DNA of 64,000 nucleotides from Protopterus annectens (Eukaryota > Chordata > Ceratodontiformes > Protopteridae). This document shows positions 10,862 to 22,609 of this stretch, piece after piece. Position numbers and translations under genes: made by a program. The notes beneath the pieces were generated by a model. The model saw only the letters and a program-made list of their open reading frames with translations, had not been told where the DNA came from and ran no database searches. How positions within the stretch are numbered: the stretch's first letter is position 1; each line of letters begins with the position of its first letter. The stretch spans positions 613,259,200 through 613,323,199 of the forward strand of contig NC_056748.1 of NCBI RefSeq assembly GCF_019279795.1, read 5' to 3'.

Positions 10862-11901
10862 AACCAAACCAAACTGTCTTATCTCAGAGGGTCAAGGACA
10901 TTATCCTGGAGGCTCGCAGACCCTCCACAAGGAAGACATACTCAGCTAAATGGAAGAGATTCCTCATTTGGAGCACATCAAAGGGTACAGATGTCACAGT
11001 GGCAAACCTACCACACATCCTAGAATACTTAGCAGAATTGTTCCACAATGGCCTGTCCTACTCTTCCATTAAGATTCATGCTTCAGCAATTTCAGCAGAA
11101 TACAATATGGATCCTCCTATCTTCTCTCACCCTCTTCTCAGACAATTTTTAAGAGGGATCAAAAATGTAAAACCTCCAAGGAGACCCCCTCTGCCTGTAT
11201 GGGAGCTCAATTTTGTGCTGGAAAAATTGACACTACCTCCTTTTGAACCAGCAGCATCAGCAGACTTACAGTTCTTATCTTGGAAAACTGCTTTCCTTCT
11301 GGCAATCACTTCAGCAAGAAGAGTATCCGAGCTACAGGCATTAATGGCAGTGCAGCCTTTCCTTATTTTTCACCAGGATAGAGCGTCTCTGAGAACCAAT
11401 CCTACCTTCAAGCCAAAGGTGGTATCCAGGGTATCCTTGAACCAAGCTATTCATTTGCCTACATTCTTCCCTAACCCATAGAACAAGGGGGAAAAACTAT
11501 TGCACACCTTGGATGTACACAGACAATTACGCTACTATCTGGACAGAACTAAAACCAGCAGAAAAACTGACCAGCTTTTTGTAGCATATGCAACTGGGGT
11601 GCAAGGAAAAGCAATTTCCAAACAGACAATTTCAAAATGGATAGGAAATTGCATTCGCTTTTGCTACTCTTTTCATGGAAAGACAGCTCCTGAAAATATC
11701 AGGCCTCATTCCACAAGAGCCACAGCCACCACTACAGCTTTCCTACGAGGGGTGGCTACCAAGGACATTTTAGAAGCTGCTACTTGGAGCTCCGTGCATA
11801 CATTTGCCAAGCATTACAATCTACCTTTATACTCCAGATCCCGAGCAGGCTTTGCAACTGCAGTTTTACAGGGGATCTTAACTACACCATCCTTATCTTA
11901 G
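10759..11901 (+). pseudogene. DIRS tyrosine recombinase, copy B (one premature stop)
   Basis: Frame is -1 relative to Pol and open from at least 10447; the start at 10759 (MASTP) matches Met positions in A and E. Core-binding segment EARRPSTRKTYSAKWKRF, catalytic Arg in SARRVSELQAL (11311 onward), His 11707-11709 and Arg 11716-11718 in HSTRA, Trp in EAATWSS, nucleophile Tyr at 11815-11817 in KHYNLPLY. The catalytic set is complete. The only lesion is TAG at 11479-11481 where other copies read CAG, so one C-to-T change inactivates it. Confidence 0.92.
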
Positions 11902-11935
11902 TACCTCCTCCCCCAGTTTGGCTATGGTATTCTAC

Positions 11936-12031
11936 CCATATGTTATGACTGCAGATGCATCCTTGAAGGACATAGTACAGTTTTGTACCTACCATAAATG
12001 TAGATGTCCAATAGGTATGCATCTGCAGTCA
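11936..12031 (+). repeat. Internal complementary region (ICR), copy B
   Basis: The left half (CCATATGTTATGACTGCAG to GAAGGACAT) is the reverse complement of the element's first about 35 bases. The right half (GTACAGTTTTGTACC to GCATCTGCAGTC) is the reverse complement of its last about 55 bases. The halves are separated by one base (A), so the ICR reads as the complement of a circle junction GTAC-T-ATGT. Confidence 0.92.
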
Positions 12032-12217
12032 GGATTACCCACCCTCCTTCCCCTCTGTGGTATTCCTAGGGTGCTTACCCCTCTTTCAGCTAGCTGGGAG
12101 AATCTATTATGGTGTATTTGTTTGTTTGTATATATGTATATATTTATTGTTTGCTACTGTTTGGAACTTTCAACATTTATCCAAATTTAGCCTTCCTAGA
12201 GGGCACCTGGCATCTGG

Positions 12218-12428
12218 GGCAAGAAACACTGAGGAAAATGGCGTCGGCTGATGCCTTTATACCCCAGAAGCTCTGACATCGGGGAAAGTGCAACATCAGC
12301 CGAGGCCAGACCCAGACTTTGGAATCAGGCCGACCGAAGGGCTGCCTGAGGCAGGACAACCCATATGTTATGACTGCAGATGCATACCTATCGGACATCT
12401 ACATTTATGGTAGGTACAAAACTGTACT
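12218..12428 (+). repeat. Right inverted terminal repeat, copy B
   Basis: Inverse of 6843-7022 (GGCAAGAAACACTGAGG, then TTTATACCCC, then CAGGACAACCCATATG), extended by a right-specific terminal segment ending GGTAGGTACAAAACTGTACT that is matched only by the second half of the ICR. Confidence 0.92.
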
Positions 12429-14525
12429 TTTCTTCTCGCTAATAACATATTTTCCCCTATCTATCAACTCCACCCCTTAAGATAATCATTAAGGGAAGGG
12501 GAAGTATTTATTTTATCATTTTTGATTATTTCCATGTTTCTGCTAATGATATAGCTTGCCATCTTTCTTAAAACGTCTGTCTCACACTGTATGGATTCTC
12601 TGACAAATCGCCCATCTACTCTGCAAGCACTGTACAGTAGACTACACCCTCCTCTGCTCTTTTCACCTCAGGAAACACCCTCTGTACAATTATGCATGCC
12701 CACTTTCAACATTTGCATGAAATCCTGCCTTCCTATGTGAATAAGAACACCCTCCCTCAAGAGCAGGAACTTCTTTTTGAATTAGCTGTTTCTAGGTGTC
12801 TGTTTTTCCGAGGGACCACCTAACTAGTATTCTACAAATCTTGCTGGACTGATTCATTTTTAAGTGACATTTTGGGGGTGAAAAAAGATGGCTGTTGGAG
12901 ACAGCACAGCATGGACCAGGCTTTCTACTCTTCCTTTTCAAGGTGTCTAGAATTGGCTGTAAACTGCAAATCCCTGCAGTTTGTCACAAACCATATGGAA
13001 TCTGCAGTTCTGGATGAAATGGCTCTGGAGATATAAAGAGGTATTTTTTTCTGTGCTTATATGTGAAGAAATCCTAAATGCACAGTAAGTAGTGACAGGT
13101 ATTTTACCTGGTGGTCCTTTTTTTTTTTTTTTTTTTTCTCTAGTTGGTGGTTCCTGTTTTGTCTTCTACTTACTTTGTTTTTGTGGTGTATGGGAAGCAT
13201 GTTTTTAAACTTAATGTGTTGTAATTCGTGTACATGATGCCATCATGTATGTAAATTACAACACATTAAGTTTAAAAACGTGTATGGTACATCATGTGCG
13301 TTTGCTATGAAACCGCTATGCTATTGGAGGTGAAACTTTGATTACACTTGTCAGAAACCGACTATTCCTGTGAGCCTTGCCTGGATTTTCTTTTCTGAAC
13401 TTTAACCACCAGCTTCAATGATGGTGCATAATATAATTTTGTGGTTTAAGTTCTGTAATGATAGTGCATTCAATATCTCGTAATCTATATCGGGAAATGT
13501 AGGCATTATACTGATTTCAGTACACATTTCCTAAAGGGGCAGCACTAGGACCCAGAAGAAAACTTCTAGGTAAGCTTTCTAAAAGAAAACTCTTCAGGAT
13601 GGCATATTTTACAGAGATATACATTTTATAAAATATAGGGATGCCATCCTAGAGTGCAGAGTTGGCAGATGTCATTGTGACTGCCTCATACTATATGCCT
13701 TGCATTAGACTTTACACATTTGTCCCTTCCTTCAGTGGTTCCTTCTTTTGACTGAAGTATGACAAACTTAAAGCAGTGTAAAGGGGAGTTAAAGTTAAGT
13801 TAAAAGACTTGTAAGGTGAAAATTGACATTTACCGCAAAGCGTTACCACTACTTTAGGGCTAACTCCACAGAAATGTCTTTAAAAATACATACACACAGA
13901 TTTCTAGATCCTGGTGGTGTGCCTGGTAAAAGGTGACAATAACAAAGGAAAGGCTCCATCAATATTTAGAGTGAGTGATTCTGTCCGGTGTCATTTAGTC
14001 AGACTGACCTGAAAGCAACTAAGCTAATTCTACTGTATTCATTATTTATCAAATTGTGTTGGAGGGGTGTTGCAATCCTGATTTTACTCTTCTGTGCTGC
14101 TTATTTTTTTTGTCATTACATCTTCTGTGAAACTTATAGTTAAGGTAAAAGTTATACTTCTGTGTGCTTATTATTTTTCTTGATTTTGCAGGATCCTGTG
14201 AGAGAAGTATACAGATTGGGAAAAAGAAAAATGGAGTCAATAATTTCATTATTTTCTGCTTTCTTATATAATTCAATTAGAATCCAGCTAATTATTTTTT
14301 TCTGCTAGATGATGGCTGTAGACAGTTTTTGTAGTTGCTATGTTATTTTGTTCTGTAGTTAATTGTGGGTGGTGGTCAATTCCTTGCTTTAGTGGGGTCA
14401 GTCAGTAAATTACTTTTTGTTTCCTTCTGTGGTGTCTTTGTGCACCAAAACTTATGAAAGTTTTACTGATGTAGAAAAAATGAATGAATGTACATGTAAT
14501 AAATTATAAGTTCATATTTATTTAC
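12429..14525. other. Non-coding stretch, no gene recognised
   Basis: AT-rich sequence with T tracts (about 13119-13138) and only short ORFs with no recognisable family. It contains the foldback at 13199-13280. I see nothing else with structure. Confidence 0.6.
13199..13280. repeat. Foldback (near-perfect inverted repeat, about 40-bp arms)
   Basis: The left arm begins ATGTTTTTAAACTTAATGTG and ends ACATGATG. The right arm begins CATCATGT and ends CACATTAAGTTTAAAAACGT. The arms pair with few mismatches and essentially no spacer. It could be a small MITE-like element or a cruciform-forming palindrome; no protein or target duplication identifies it. Confidence 0.8.
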
Positions 14526-17335
14526 TAGGCTGATGGCCACCAGGGCCTTTAGAAGCCTAGCTATGCAACCAACCCAAATGCATCCCTTGGTAACATATGC
14601 TTTTTAATTGGAGGGGTTACAGTTGCTAGGAGGAATCTGTTAGGCTGCTAAAATGCTATGTGGGCAGGTCTTAGTTAATGAATGTTTACTGTCAGTGTCT
14701 TTGTATAAGAGACATGAGGGCCAACTCAGGGATGAATTTGTGATTTTCCTCCAACGATCAAGGTTGTGTGAATGAGGCTGGAGATGGACTCCATTTCATA
14801 TCAATGGGGAGACTATTCCCGAGCATGTGGATCTTATGAGTCACTTATCTGCCTCACCAAAAATGTTCTATTTATGTGGCAAGCAAAGTTCATGTCCCTG
14901 GATCTAGTGTTTCTGGTGCTGCTCTTCTTGCAGATGTCCACTGGGGCCAGATATAAGGTTGCTTTGTATGATAAGCACAAATTTCCTCTCAACAACATGT
15001 AGAAGCCAGATTATAGAGACAAGCCTCTAAGGTGATCTGTATATGACAGTGAGTTAATACCCTGGAGTGTTTTGGTGAGGAACTTGTGTGGGCAATCCAA
15101 CCGTTGCATATGCCTAGTCAGTGATGGTTCTTATAAGGGTTAAGAAGAGTGATACTATGACTTCCTTGGACCTGGATATCAAGTCCTTATAAGTTGGATG
15201 ACAGAGAATGATTTTCTTACTACTTTGGCTAAATGCTGGTCAAAGGCCAAATGTCTGTCTACATATGTTCCCAAGTCTCTGACTACTGGGTCAGCTCATA
15301 GGAGTGTGTTCTTATTGGTGTAATTACCTGTGCAGATGCTTTTTCAAAAGACAATATAATGCACTTCTTTATACTGAGTTTTAATCCATGGCTTTGGCAC
15401 CATTTATTTGTCTGTTAGACCTTCTTGCAGGATGTTAGTGTCATGGGGGGAATTTATGATAGCTCCTGATTTGCAGTTGGTTGTGAACCTGGTGTTCCAG
15501 AGGCCCTTGACATTAGCCTTGACCTCCAGAATAGATGCCAAACAGGAGTGGGCCCAACACGGAGCCCTGTGGTACTTCACTGGTGACATGCCTCTTGGTG
15601 GAGGTAGTCTCACTAATCCTGACTTCTTGGGTTCTATCTGTGAAGCCAATTTGCAACCCAGCAAGTTGTGTAGGGATTTATGCCTAATGTGGTGAGTTTG
15701 TCCACAATACTTGTGTGTGGTATTGTGTTGTGAATGCCTTAGCCACGTCTAGGTAGGCAGTATGCACTGTTTTCCCTTCATCCATTCTCAAAGAAGCCTG
15801 TCAGGTTAAGTACGCATGACTTTCCTTTGACAAAACCAAACTGGAATGGGTCCAGTGTTTATAGGTTGCCAATGCCTTTTTTGATCATTTCCATTATAAC
15901 TGATTCCATGGCTTTGCATATTAGAGTATTGAAACTAATGTGTCTTTTTTTTATGGGGTTGCTTGATGGTCTATCCTTGTGAGGAGATAAAATCATTGCC
16001 ATCTTCCATTCGCTTGGTATGTAGCCTGTCTTGAGGCTGTAGTTGAAAAGTGACTGAAATGGTCCTGATATTCAAATGGTTTAAGGGGCAACTTGGGATA
16101 TTGTCAGGCCCCACTGAGGCTGTTTTAGCCTTAGTGAGCTCCACTATGACCCGCTCCATACTGATAGTTGGGAGGGTACGCTGGTAGGGATTTCACAAGA
16201 GGTGGCAGAGGGGGAGTGGGGCATAAAGCTTGAAATTAATTTGTCGGCCAGCAGATTCACTATGTCATTCTGCTCAATGAAAGTGGTACCATTTACTACC
16301 AGTTTTGCACAGTGTTGCATGTTACCTTTCCTTTTGAAGACATAGCTGTAGAAGGCCTTGTGGCTGTCTTTAGCCTGGGAAGCTATCTTGACCTCATAGT
16401 TGGCCTTGCTAGATTTAATCAGTCCTCTTAGTTTCACTATTTAGTTTAATTAGTAAGCAACCAGTGTGGTTTGTCTTGGACTTACTTCTGGTAGGTATAG
16501 CAACCTCTATGCAGCCATTTGCATGTTTGTACAAAGTTTTTGTAAATAATTCTGCATAGGCTGGGTTAGGCAGGACAGAGTTTTGACAAACTGTCACTTA
16601 ATAGGATGTAGTTTACTTTTGAATAATTTTGAACTGTAGCAGTTTTTGTTGTGTTTTCCAAGTTGATTTTAATTTTGAATCAAACAGCTTTGTGATCCAA
16701 CCTCAACAATGACTGTGACATAGGTGGGTGCAGCACTCTCCCATATTAGTGAGAACTAGGTCCAGTATGTTTGAACCTGTAGTTTAAGTGCACACTAACT
16801 GATCGTTAATAAAGTCCAGGAAATGTGTCTGCAATGTGGAGGCAGTGTATGTTTCCCAGTCTATAGAGGAGTAGGTTAAGTCTGCCATGGTTAGACATTG
16901 CCTCCAGTAGGTCTAGATAAGAGTTCTGGGATTCTTGTGACATAGATGATGACCTATAGCTTGCTAAGATATATGGTAAGGGACTCTGTCTAAGGTTATT
17001 TGCATATGGATGAACTCCAGGGTATCATACAGTTTAACCAACATTGAGGAATACTTGTTGCTAATGTAGATCGAGACACTTCCACCTTTTGTCCTCGTCT
17101 CTTGTGGCTGATGGTTGTCTGAATGTGTGGGAAGCACTGTAGCCTTGCACTGACAAGAGTATATTCTGTGGCTTTAAACCATGTCTGTCTCTGTAATGGT
17201 ACAGATGCCTGTATACCACAGAGTTTGTATATTGTTGAAGTGCTTGTTAAGGTTCCTAGCATTGAGCAGTAACACCTTCTTCAGAGACTCTTTAACCTTC
17301 ATTCTTCCTCCTCATTCTGTCTGAGTTGCAGTAAT
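14526..17335 (-). pseudogene. CR1-1: old CR1-clade LINE, ORF2 remnant
   Basis: Reads right to left. The 5' part (17262-16996) corresponds to the endonuclease N-terminal region of the better copy at 20070-20770. Then comes a segment with KLRGLIKSSKANYE and SHKAFYSYV (about 16440-16330), an RT segment (15970-15400, with the SVLGP-type region decayed but VKGLWNTRF recognisable), and a 3' end near 14530 carrying the family signature GGCCACCAGGGCC. It is riddled with stops and shifts. The protein would be the CR1 endonuclease/reverse transcriptase. Confidence 0.75.
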
Positions 17336-17756
17336 CTATGAATATAGCTTAGGCTACTGCAGCAGTGATCCTTATGATGGACATAGTGCGGTTGTGTGAG
17401 TAAGCAAACTTAATTTAGCATGATAGTAGTAGATGTTCACATGATCCCTCCATCCCCCTTTATTTTTGGATATTTTTTATGCCAGGGTGTAGACAATTAG
17501 TTTTATTTTCCTAACACTGTCATTTTCATGGCTTTAACATCCCTGTCTCTGTCGTCATGAAACCTCTGAAAGGCTTGACATCAAACCTGTCTTTTACTAA
17601 GTTCAGCCCTAGCTGGGTAACAGTTTGGGCATGTGTAAGGTGTGCCAAAGCTTTAGAAGCCGGCCAGCTGTTAGCAGGATATAACCCATATAGCTAAGGC
17701 TACTGCAGCAGTGATCAAACATCTACTGTTGTGGTAAGTTTACTTACACAACTGTA
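17336..17756 (+). mobile_element. DIRS 3' remnant (ICR plus right ITR only)
   Basis: An ICR-like block (GCTACTGCAGCAGTGATCC, then GGACATAGTGCGGTTGTG, near 17352-17440) and a terminal block (GCTACTGCAGCAGTGATC to ACACAACTGTACTTT, near 17700-17756) reproduce the ICR and right-end arrangement of the complete copies. No recombinase or Pol sequence precedes it, so it is a deeply truncated, diverged copy lying between two CR1 LINEs. Confidence 0.7.
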
Positions 17757-18009
17757 CTTTGTATTACTAAGATCAGGGAAAAATGTTTTAATTCCTTATT
17801 GTTGGTGAGAGTTGAGAAGATACAGCAAACCTTGCTGGTGTATAAAAATTTAAACTGGGAGTTAATGATTTCTTGGACATGTTGGATCCTTTTAGAATGC
17901 CAGCAGCTGACAAAAGAGCTTGTTTTCATAGGTAGGTACTAGGTTATTGGCCCAAGGGCCTATATAAGCCTAGCTAAAAAGGTACCCTGGCTTTCGCCAC
18001 CCAAGAAAG

Positions 18010-20770
18010 TTATTTTCCTGTACCTCTGTCAAGCAGAGCTCCAGAGGTGATCCCTGGGGTGAATTTCCTATTCCCATCCAATCATCAAGATTTTTCTTGG
18101 AGTGCTAATGAGGAGCTTTGTTTGATATAGATAGGTAGTTTGTTCCAGAGTACGAGAAGCCTTTGGGACAGGAATCTACCCCTCCAGCATGTTCTGTTTA
18201 TTGTGGTGACAAGGTTTAGGTTCCTAGAGCATGTAGCTCAGAGGGTTTGGAATTTAAGTGGAGCATGTCCAACAGCTCTGGGTTTGACATAGGTTTGTAT
18301 GTTGGCCAGAGATTGCCTCTGAGTAGGCAATATGCGGCAGAGTAAAGCTGGAGTTTTTTCAGACGGTCTGCATAGGGCATCTGTTTGAGGCTGGTAATCC
18401 TCTTTGTGAGGTATTTCTGCGGTCTTTCCAGTTGTTGTCGATGTCTTGTGAGGTACATACCAAAAGGGACATTGTACTCTATAATGGGTCTGAGTGACGA
18501 GTAGAGGGGAACAATGACCTCTTTTTTTCCTGGATGAGAAACCTTTTGTGATGAGGTGTGCCATGTAGACGGATTTCCTGACTACTGTGGCAATGTGATC
18601 ACAGGAGACTACTGTCTACCTATGTCCCAAGGTCTCTTATCACACTTTCGGTGTTAAGTAGACTACCACCTATGTGGTAGCTCATGGGTACAGTTTTTTT
18701 ACCAAAGGGGATGACAGTGCACTTTTTGGTATTGAGCTTGAGGCTATGGTTTTGACATCAGGCATTTGTCTCAGTGAGGCCCTGTTGTAGGATGTCTACA
18801 TCATTAGAAGTTTCTATTATGGCTCCTAGTTTGCAGTCATCTCCGAACTTCATTAGCCAAAGTCCTTCTGTGTTAGCCTGTACTTCAGAAAAGTAGATAG
18901 CAAACAGGAGAGGACCCAGGACTGAACCCTGTGGTACTCCACTTGTCACTGGTCTGAAGTCTGATTTGGTGTCTGCTACTTTCACAGTGTGGGTTCTGTC
19001 AGTGAGCCAGTTGGCAACTCATCTTGTGACATAAGGATTTATACCTAGTTTAGTGAGTTTATCTATAATTACAGAGTGGGGGATGGTATCAAAAGCCTTG
19101 GCGAGATCTAGATAGGCAGTGTGAACCACTTTATCCTCATCTACGGCTTTGGTGACTGCTTCAAAGAAGTCTATCAGGTTTAGGAGACATGATCTGCCTT
19201 TCACAAACCCAAAGTGGGTGGCATCCAGAGTTTGGAGATTAACAATGTCTATAAGTTCCATGATGATACATTCCATGGCCTTGCAGACCAGGCTTGTTAG
19301 GCTAATGGGGTGGTAGTTCCTGTGTCTGTGGTGGCTCCCCCTTTGTGGAGTGGGATAACTGTCGCTGTGCACCATTCAGTGGGCACAAAGCATGAGGTGA
19401 GGCTGATTGAACATGGTGCTTAGGTGGGGTGCCAGTTCATTTTGTAGTTCATGTAGAACACAGCCTGGGATGTTGTCAGGTCCCATGGATGCTGTGTTCT
19501 TGGCTTTGGAGAGTGTGTTTTTTTACCTGTGCAGCCGTGATTACAGGAACTTTGCTTTCTTCCGGTATAAAGATGGGCCCTTTAGGGGGTGAGAGGGGTA
19601 AAGTTAGCACTGAAACCTGTCTGCCAGGATGTTGGCAATATCAATTGGTTCTGTATATGTGGTGCCATTATGCTGGTACACAGAGCAGATATGAGTGTTG
19701 CCATTGAGATTCTTGACATAGCTATAGAATGCTTTGTGGTTGTCTTTAGAATCAGTAGAGATTTTGTTTTCATAACTAGCTTTGGAGGATTTTATGAGGG
19801 ATCTCAGCTTCTTACTGAGGCTGAGCAGGGTGTTCCTCAAATCATGGGATTTTACTCTTTTTTTGCAACAGTTTCTTTCTTCTGATGTAGATTTTTAGAT
19901 TAGATTTAGATTAGATTAGTACTAGGCTAACTACCCTTGTGAGCCATTTTAAGACTAGCCAATTATCCCCTGTGAGATTCAAACCCTGTACCTTGTGTTT
20001 GTAAGGCAAACAACAGTCGTACCTCTATTGTCCATCTGCATGGGTGTCATTAAGTTTGCCACTTCTGTCTTAAGAAGCGTGAAGTTGGCTTTGGAAAAAA
20101 ATTTTTATGGTTTCCCTAATTGGGGGTGGGATGTGGATGTCTAGGGTGACTAGCTTGTGGTCAGATCTGACCAGTGAGGAATTGACCTCTGGTGTGGAAC
20201 ACCGGTCACCCATGTTAGTAATGACCAGGTTTAGGATATTGCTGTCCCTGGTGGGGATGTGGATAAGTTGATCCAAGGCATTGGAATTTATGAATTCTGG
20301 AAAACATTGAGCAAAAGTTGGTACATGAGTAGTTTTCCCAATTAATGGTGGGGTAGTTGAAATCGCCCATTATGAGGGTGTTGGGTTGTACCCTAATATT
20401 TTCCAGTGTATCAAGAAATGAGGAGTGGGAATCCTGGGGCATGGTGGGGGATCTGTAGCAAGTTACAATTTGGATTGCAGTCTTGCCCAGAGTTAGTTGC
20501 ACTTGAATAATTTCAGAAGCATTATGCTGACCAACTAGCCTGGAGGTGTGGATATTCTTAATGAATATGGACATGCCTCCACCTTTAGTGTTTTGGTCCA
20601 GGTTAGGTGGCCAAAAGGTGTGGTATGAATTATAGCCTGGCAATGCAGGGGTGCTCTCTGTAGCCTTAAACCAGGTATGTCACTGCACAGATGTCGATGT
20701 TCTCCATTTTAAGGAGTGCCTCGAGTGAATGCATTTTGAGGTTTAGACTTCTAGCATTGAGTAGCATTAC
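18010..20770 (-). pseudogene. CR1-2 ORF2: APE endonuclease plus reverse transcriptase
   Basis: Endonuclease motifs on the minus strand: KGGGMSIFIKNIH, IVTCYRSP, IMGDFNYPTINWE and the terminal SDHKLVTLDIH (20760-20070). RT motifs: FGFVKGRSCLLNLIDFFEAV, HTAYLDLAKAFDTIPHS (motif A), SGVPQGSVLGPLLF (B), and KFGDDCKLGA, where the usual FADD is FGDD. The thumb region PYADRLKKLQLYSAA sits near 18360. Frameshifts near 19370, 19000 and 18750 and the SINE fragment break it. Its role would be target nicking and target-primed reverse transcription. Confidence 0.87.
19889..20012 (-). repeat. tRNA-derived SINE fragment inside CR1-2
   Basis: On the minus strand it reads GCCTTACAAACACAAGGTAC then GGGTTTGAATCTC, a good pol III B box, and ends in a TAGATT-type simple tail (AATCTAATCTAAATC). 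The A-box part is missing, so the head is truncated. Compared with CR1-5 (about 56715-56870) the host LINE has lost roughly 150 bases here, so this is a replacement rather than a clean insertion. Confidence 0.6.
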
Positions 20771-20796
20771 CCTCAGATTTTGCTTGCTTGTACCTG

Positions 20797-21482
20797 TTAT
20801 GGTGAATTTGTCATTTGAACCTTGCCTAAAAAAGGCAGTATAGGGGTGGCAAGAGCCTTAGCCAGTGTCTGGAATCCGAAGGGTGACAGGTGCAGGACAT
20901 CTCTGGCAAAGCATCGTGGTCTGTTGATCATGTTATCCCAGGCAGACAGATACTGGATCCCCTTAGAATGACACCAGAAGCTTAGCCAATTGTTGAAGCC
21001 AATCATTTTGTCCTTGTATTGTGGTATCATTCTGGTTGATGGCAGTATGCTACTCAGGGCTAGAGTCATACCTGCCTGGCCTACAAAATTGGAGAGCTCC
21101 TCCATGTCTCTTTTCATGTAGTCCAGGGAGGTACATCTCGGGTCATTCACAACAACATGGACAATGACAGAGTCATATTTGCACTTGTGGAGTGACCTGA
21201 GTGGTGCATTATGTGGCAGATCCTGGCACCTGACAGGCAGCTGACAGTAACCTTCTCCTTGTTTAGCCTGGTGAGTGGAACATCAGTGTGCCTGACTATA
21301 GATTCACCTATGACTAGAGTGTTGAGTACATTGCTATGCCTTATGAGCTGTGGTTGAGTGGCACACTGAGTTTGTGGACTGTCATTTGGGTTGTGTTTGG
21401 GGGTGGAGGTTGCTTGCATTTCTGCTTTGGAGGTCTGTTGCTTGAGCAGATTTTTATTGAGAATGTAGGTGTGTGTTTTGTG
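20797..21482 (-). pseudogene. CR1-2 ORF1, C-terminal esterase part
   Basis: A GDSL/SGNH-esterase-like domain typical of CR1 ORF1: VIGESIVRHTDVP (catalytic Ser block, here GES), LSGARICHI, and a DVLHLSPFGF block carrying the Asp-x-x-His pair, near 20890. A frameshift at about 21147-21150 splits the domain. The frame enters directly from the insertion boundary at 21482 and is in register with the N-terminal part at 33306-33566 once DIRS copy C is removed. Confidence 0.82.
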
Positions 21483-21666
21483 ATGTTCATCGTGTTACCC
21501 TGCTGCAGTCATCACACTAGGGTTATCCTGTCGTCAGGCGGTACCACAGTCTGCATGAATTCCAAAGTCTTGGTCCGGCGTCAGTTGCTGTTGCTTCTTC
21601 CCTGACGTCAGTGTGCCAGGGGTATATAGGAGGCATCTGACGCCATTTTCTCCAGTCTTTCTTGCT
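21483..21666 (+). repeat. Left inverted terminal repeat, copy C
   Basis: Reverse complement of 33094-33305: shared segments include CTGCAGTCATCACACTAGGG, CCAAAGTCTTGGTCCGGCG, GGGGTATATAGGAGGCATC and TCTTTCTTGC. Confidence 0.9.
21603..21649 (+). promoter_or_regulatory. Putative promoter of copy C: CRE, TATA, CGCCATTTT
   Basis: A perfect cAMP-response palindrome TGACGTCA (21603-21610), TATATA (21623-21628) and CGCCATTTT (21641-21649) are stacked inside the left ITR. Copy E keeps TGACGTCA and TATAAAA at the same positions. The binding roles are inferred from motif identity only. Confidence 0.5.
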
Positions 21667-21801
21667 GTGCGGTGCCCGACGCAGAAGCAGTTCGCAAGTG
21701 CTGGTCGGCCGACTCCTGAGATTTTCGAAGTCGAATTTCAGATTCAAAGTCTTCAATAAAGCTAAGTACCCCGTTGGGGAAACTTTTCTTGCCTCAATCC
21801 G

Positions 21802-22440
21802 ATGTCAGAAAAAGTTAACAATTGTATTTCTTGTAGGAAGCAAATACCTCATAAGGATTTTTATTCTTATTGTATACCTTGCCTAGGCCCAGACCACGAC
21901 GTCACTGGTTGTGGCTTTTGTGCTAGGTTCAATAAGTGTACTATAAAACGACGCTTTGATTTTGCACGACACTACTTTGGTAGAAAATTTAATTATACTA
22001 TGCCGTCAGAGCAACCGACTACCGGCGTGCACAAAAAACGCAAAGATAAGGACAGACAGCCTAGATCCAAGCCAGACTCCGAGGCCTCGACTATGCCGGC
22101 CTCTGGTTCACCAGTTTTCAGTGAGGTGCCTACGCAGCCCCTGGGTACTGCAGAATTGGAACCCCAGACCGCTTCTGATTCTCTGGTGGAGCGTTCTAGG
22201 CCGACACAGCCATTTTCTTTAGGCCCTACCGCCGACATTGCGGAAAGAGCAGCCGGTGCTGCAGAAACACCTTTGGTTTCTGAAGGTGTCTTCAGACCGA
22301 CGACGCTCACCATAAAATCGTATCCTAAGCTTAAGACTCCTCTTAAACCTAAAACAACTGCACTTCAGTCTCCAATTCAAGGCCCCATGCCTAAGAAACA
22401 GATGCTTAAAATGGCTGAAGATTTGATCTCTTTAATCAGG
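21802..22440 (+). pseudogene. DIRS Gag-like ORF1, copy C, 5' part (cut by copy D)
   Basis: Begins MSEKVNNC with the three CxxC pairs in the same spacing as copy B. A Ser/Pro-rich linker follows, then MLKMAEDLISLIR, where the frame is cut by the left end of copy D. The remainder of the same gene resumes at 28703. This half has no stop of its own before the junction. Confidence 0.9.
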
Positions 22441-22609
22441 GATGTAATGGGATCCTATCTCGTCTACATTCATAAATGATGGGTTCGGAGCCGATCCCTC
22501 GCCTCTGACTCGGCCACTATATAGTAGAACGAAGTCTCTAATTGGCTGGGCTACCCCTTATCCCAGAATGCACCATGCCTGCTTCCCCAGATCTCGTTTG
22601 CCGCTTTTC
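22441..22609 (+). repeat. Left inverted terminal repeat, copy D, with TATA box
   Basis: Reverse complement of 28508-28702 (shared CGGAGCCGATCCCTCG, TATATAGTAGAACGAAGTC, CCCAGAATGCACCATGCC, CCCCAGATCT). TATATAG at 22518-22524 is the likely promoter element. This ITR has no sequence similarity to the ITRs of copies A, B, C and E. Confidence 0.9.

Larger units (their letters stand above)
6843..12428 (+). mobile_element. DIRS-type YR retrotransposon, copy B (complete, least damaged)
   Basis: Both termini are defined by the ICR: the left end starts ATGTCCTTCAAGG and the right end stops at AAAACTGTACT, and the ICR at 11936-12031 contains the complements of both, abutting. Length is about 5.59 kb. 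Gag is open throughout, Pol carries one 4-nt deletion, and the recombinase carries one premature TAG. It is flanked by CACAG on the left and TTTTC on the right, with no target duplication visible. Confidence 0.95.

Noticed and set aside
10759-11901. Phage-type integrase or host gene
   Set aside because: It always lies downstream of an RT/RNase H gene and between inverted repeats with an ICR, in five copies. It is a retrotransposon recombinase.
6843-12428. LTR retrotransposon or endogenous retrovirus
   Set aside because: Termini are inverted rather than direct repeats. No protease, integrase or envelope motif is present, and a tyrosine recombinase replaces integrase.
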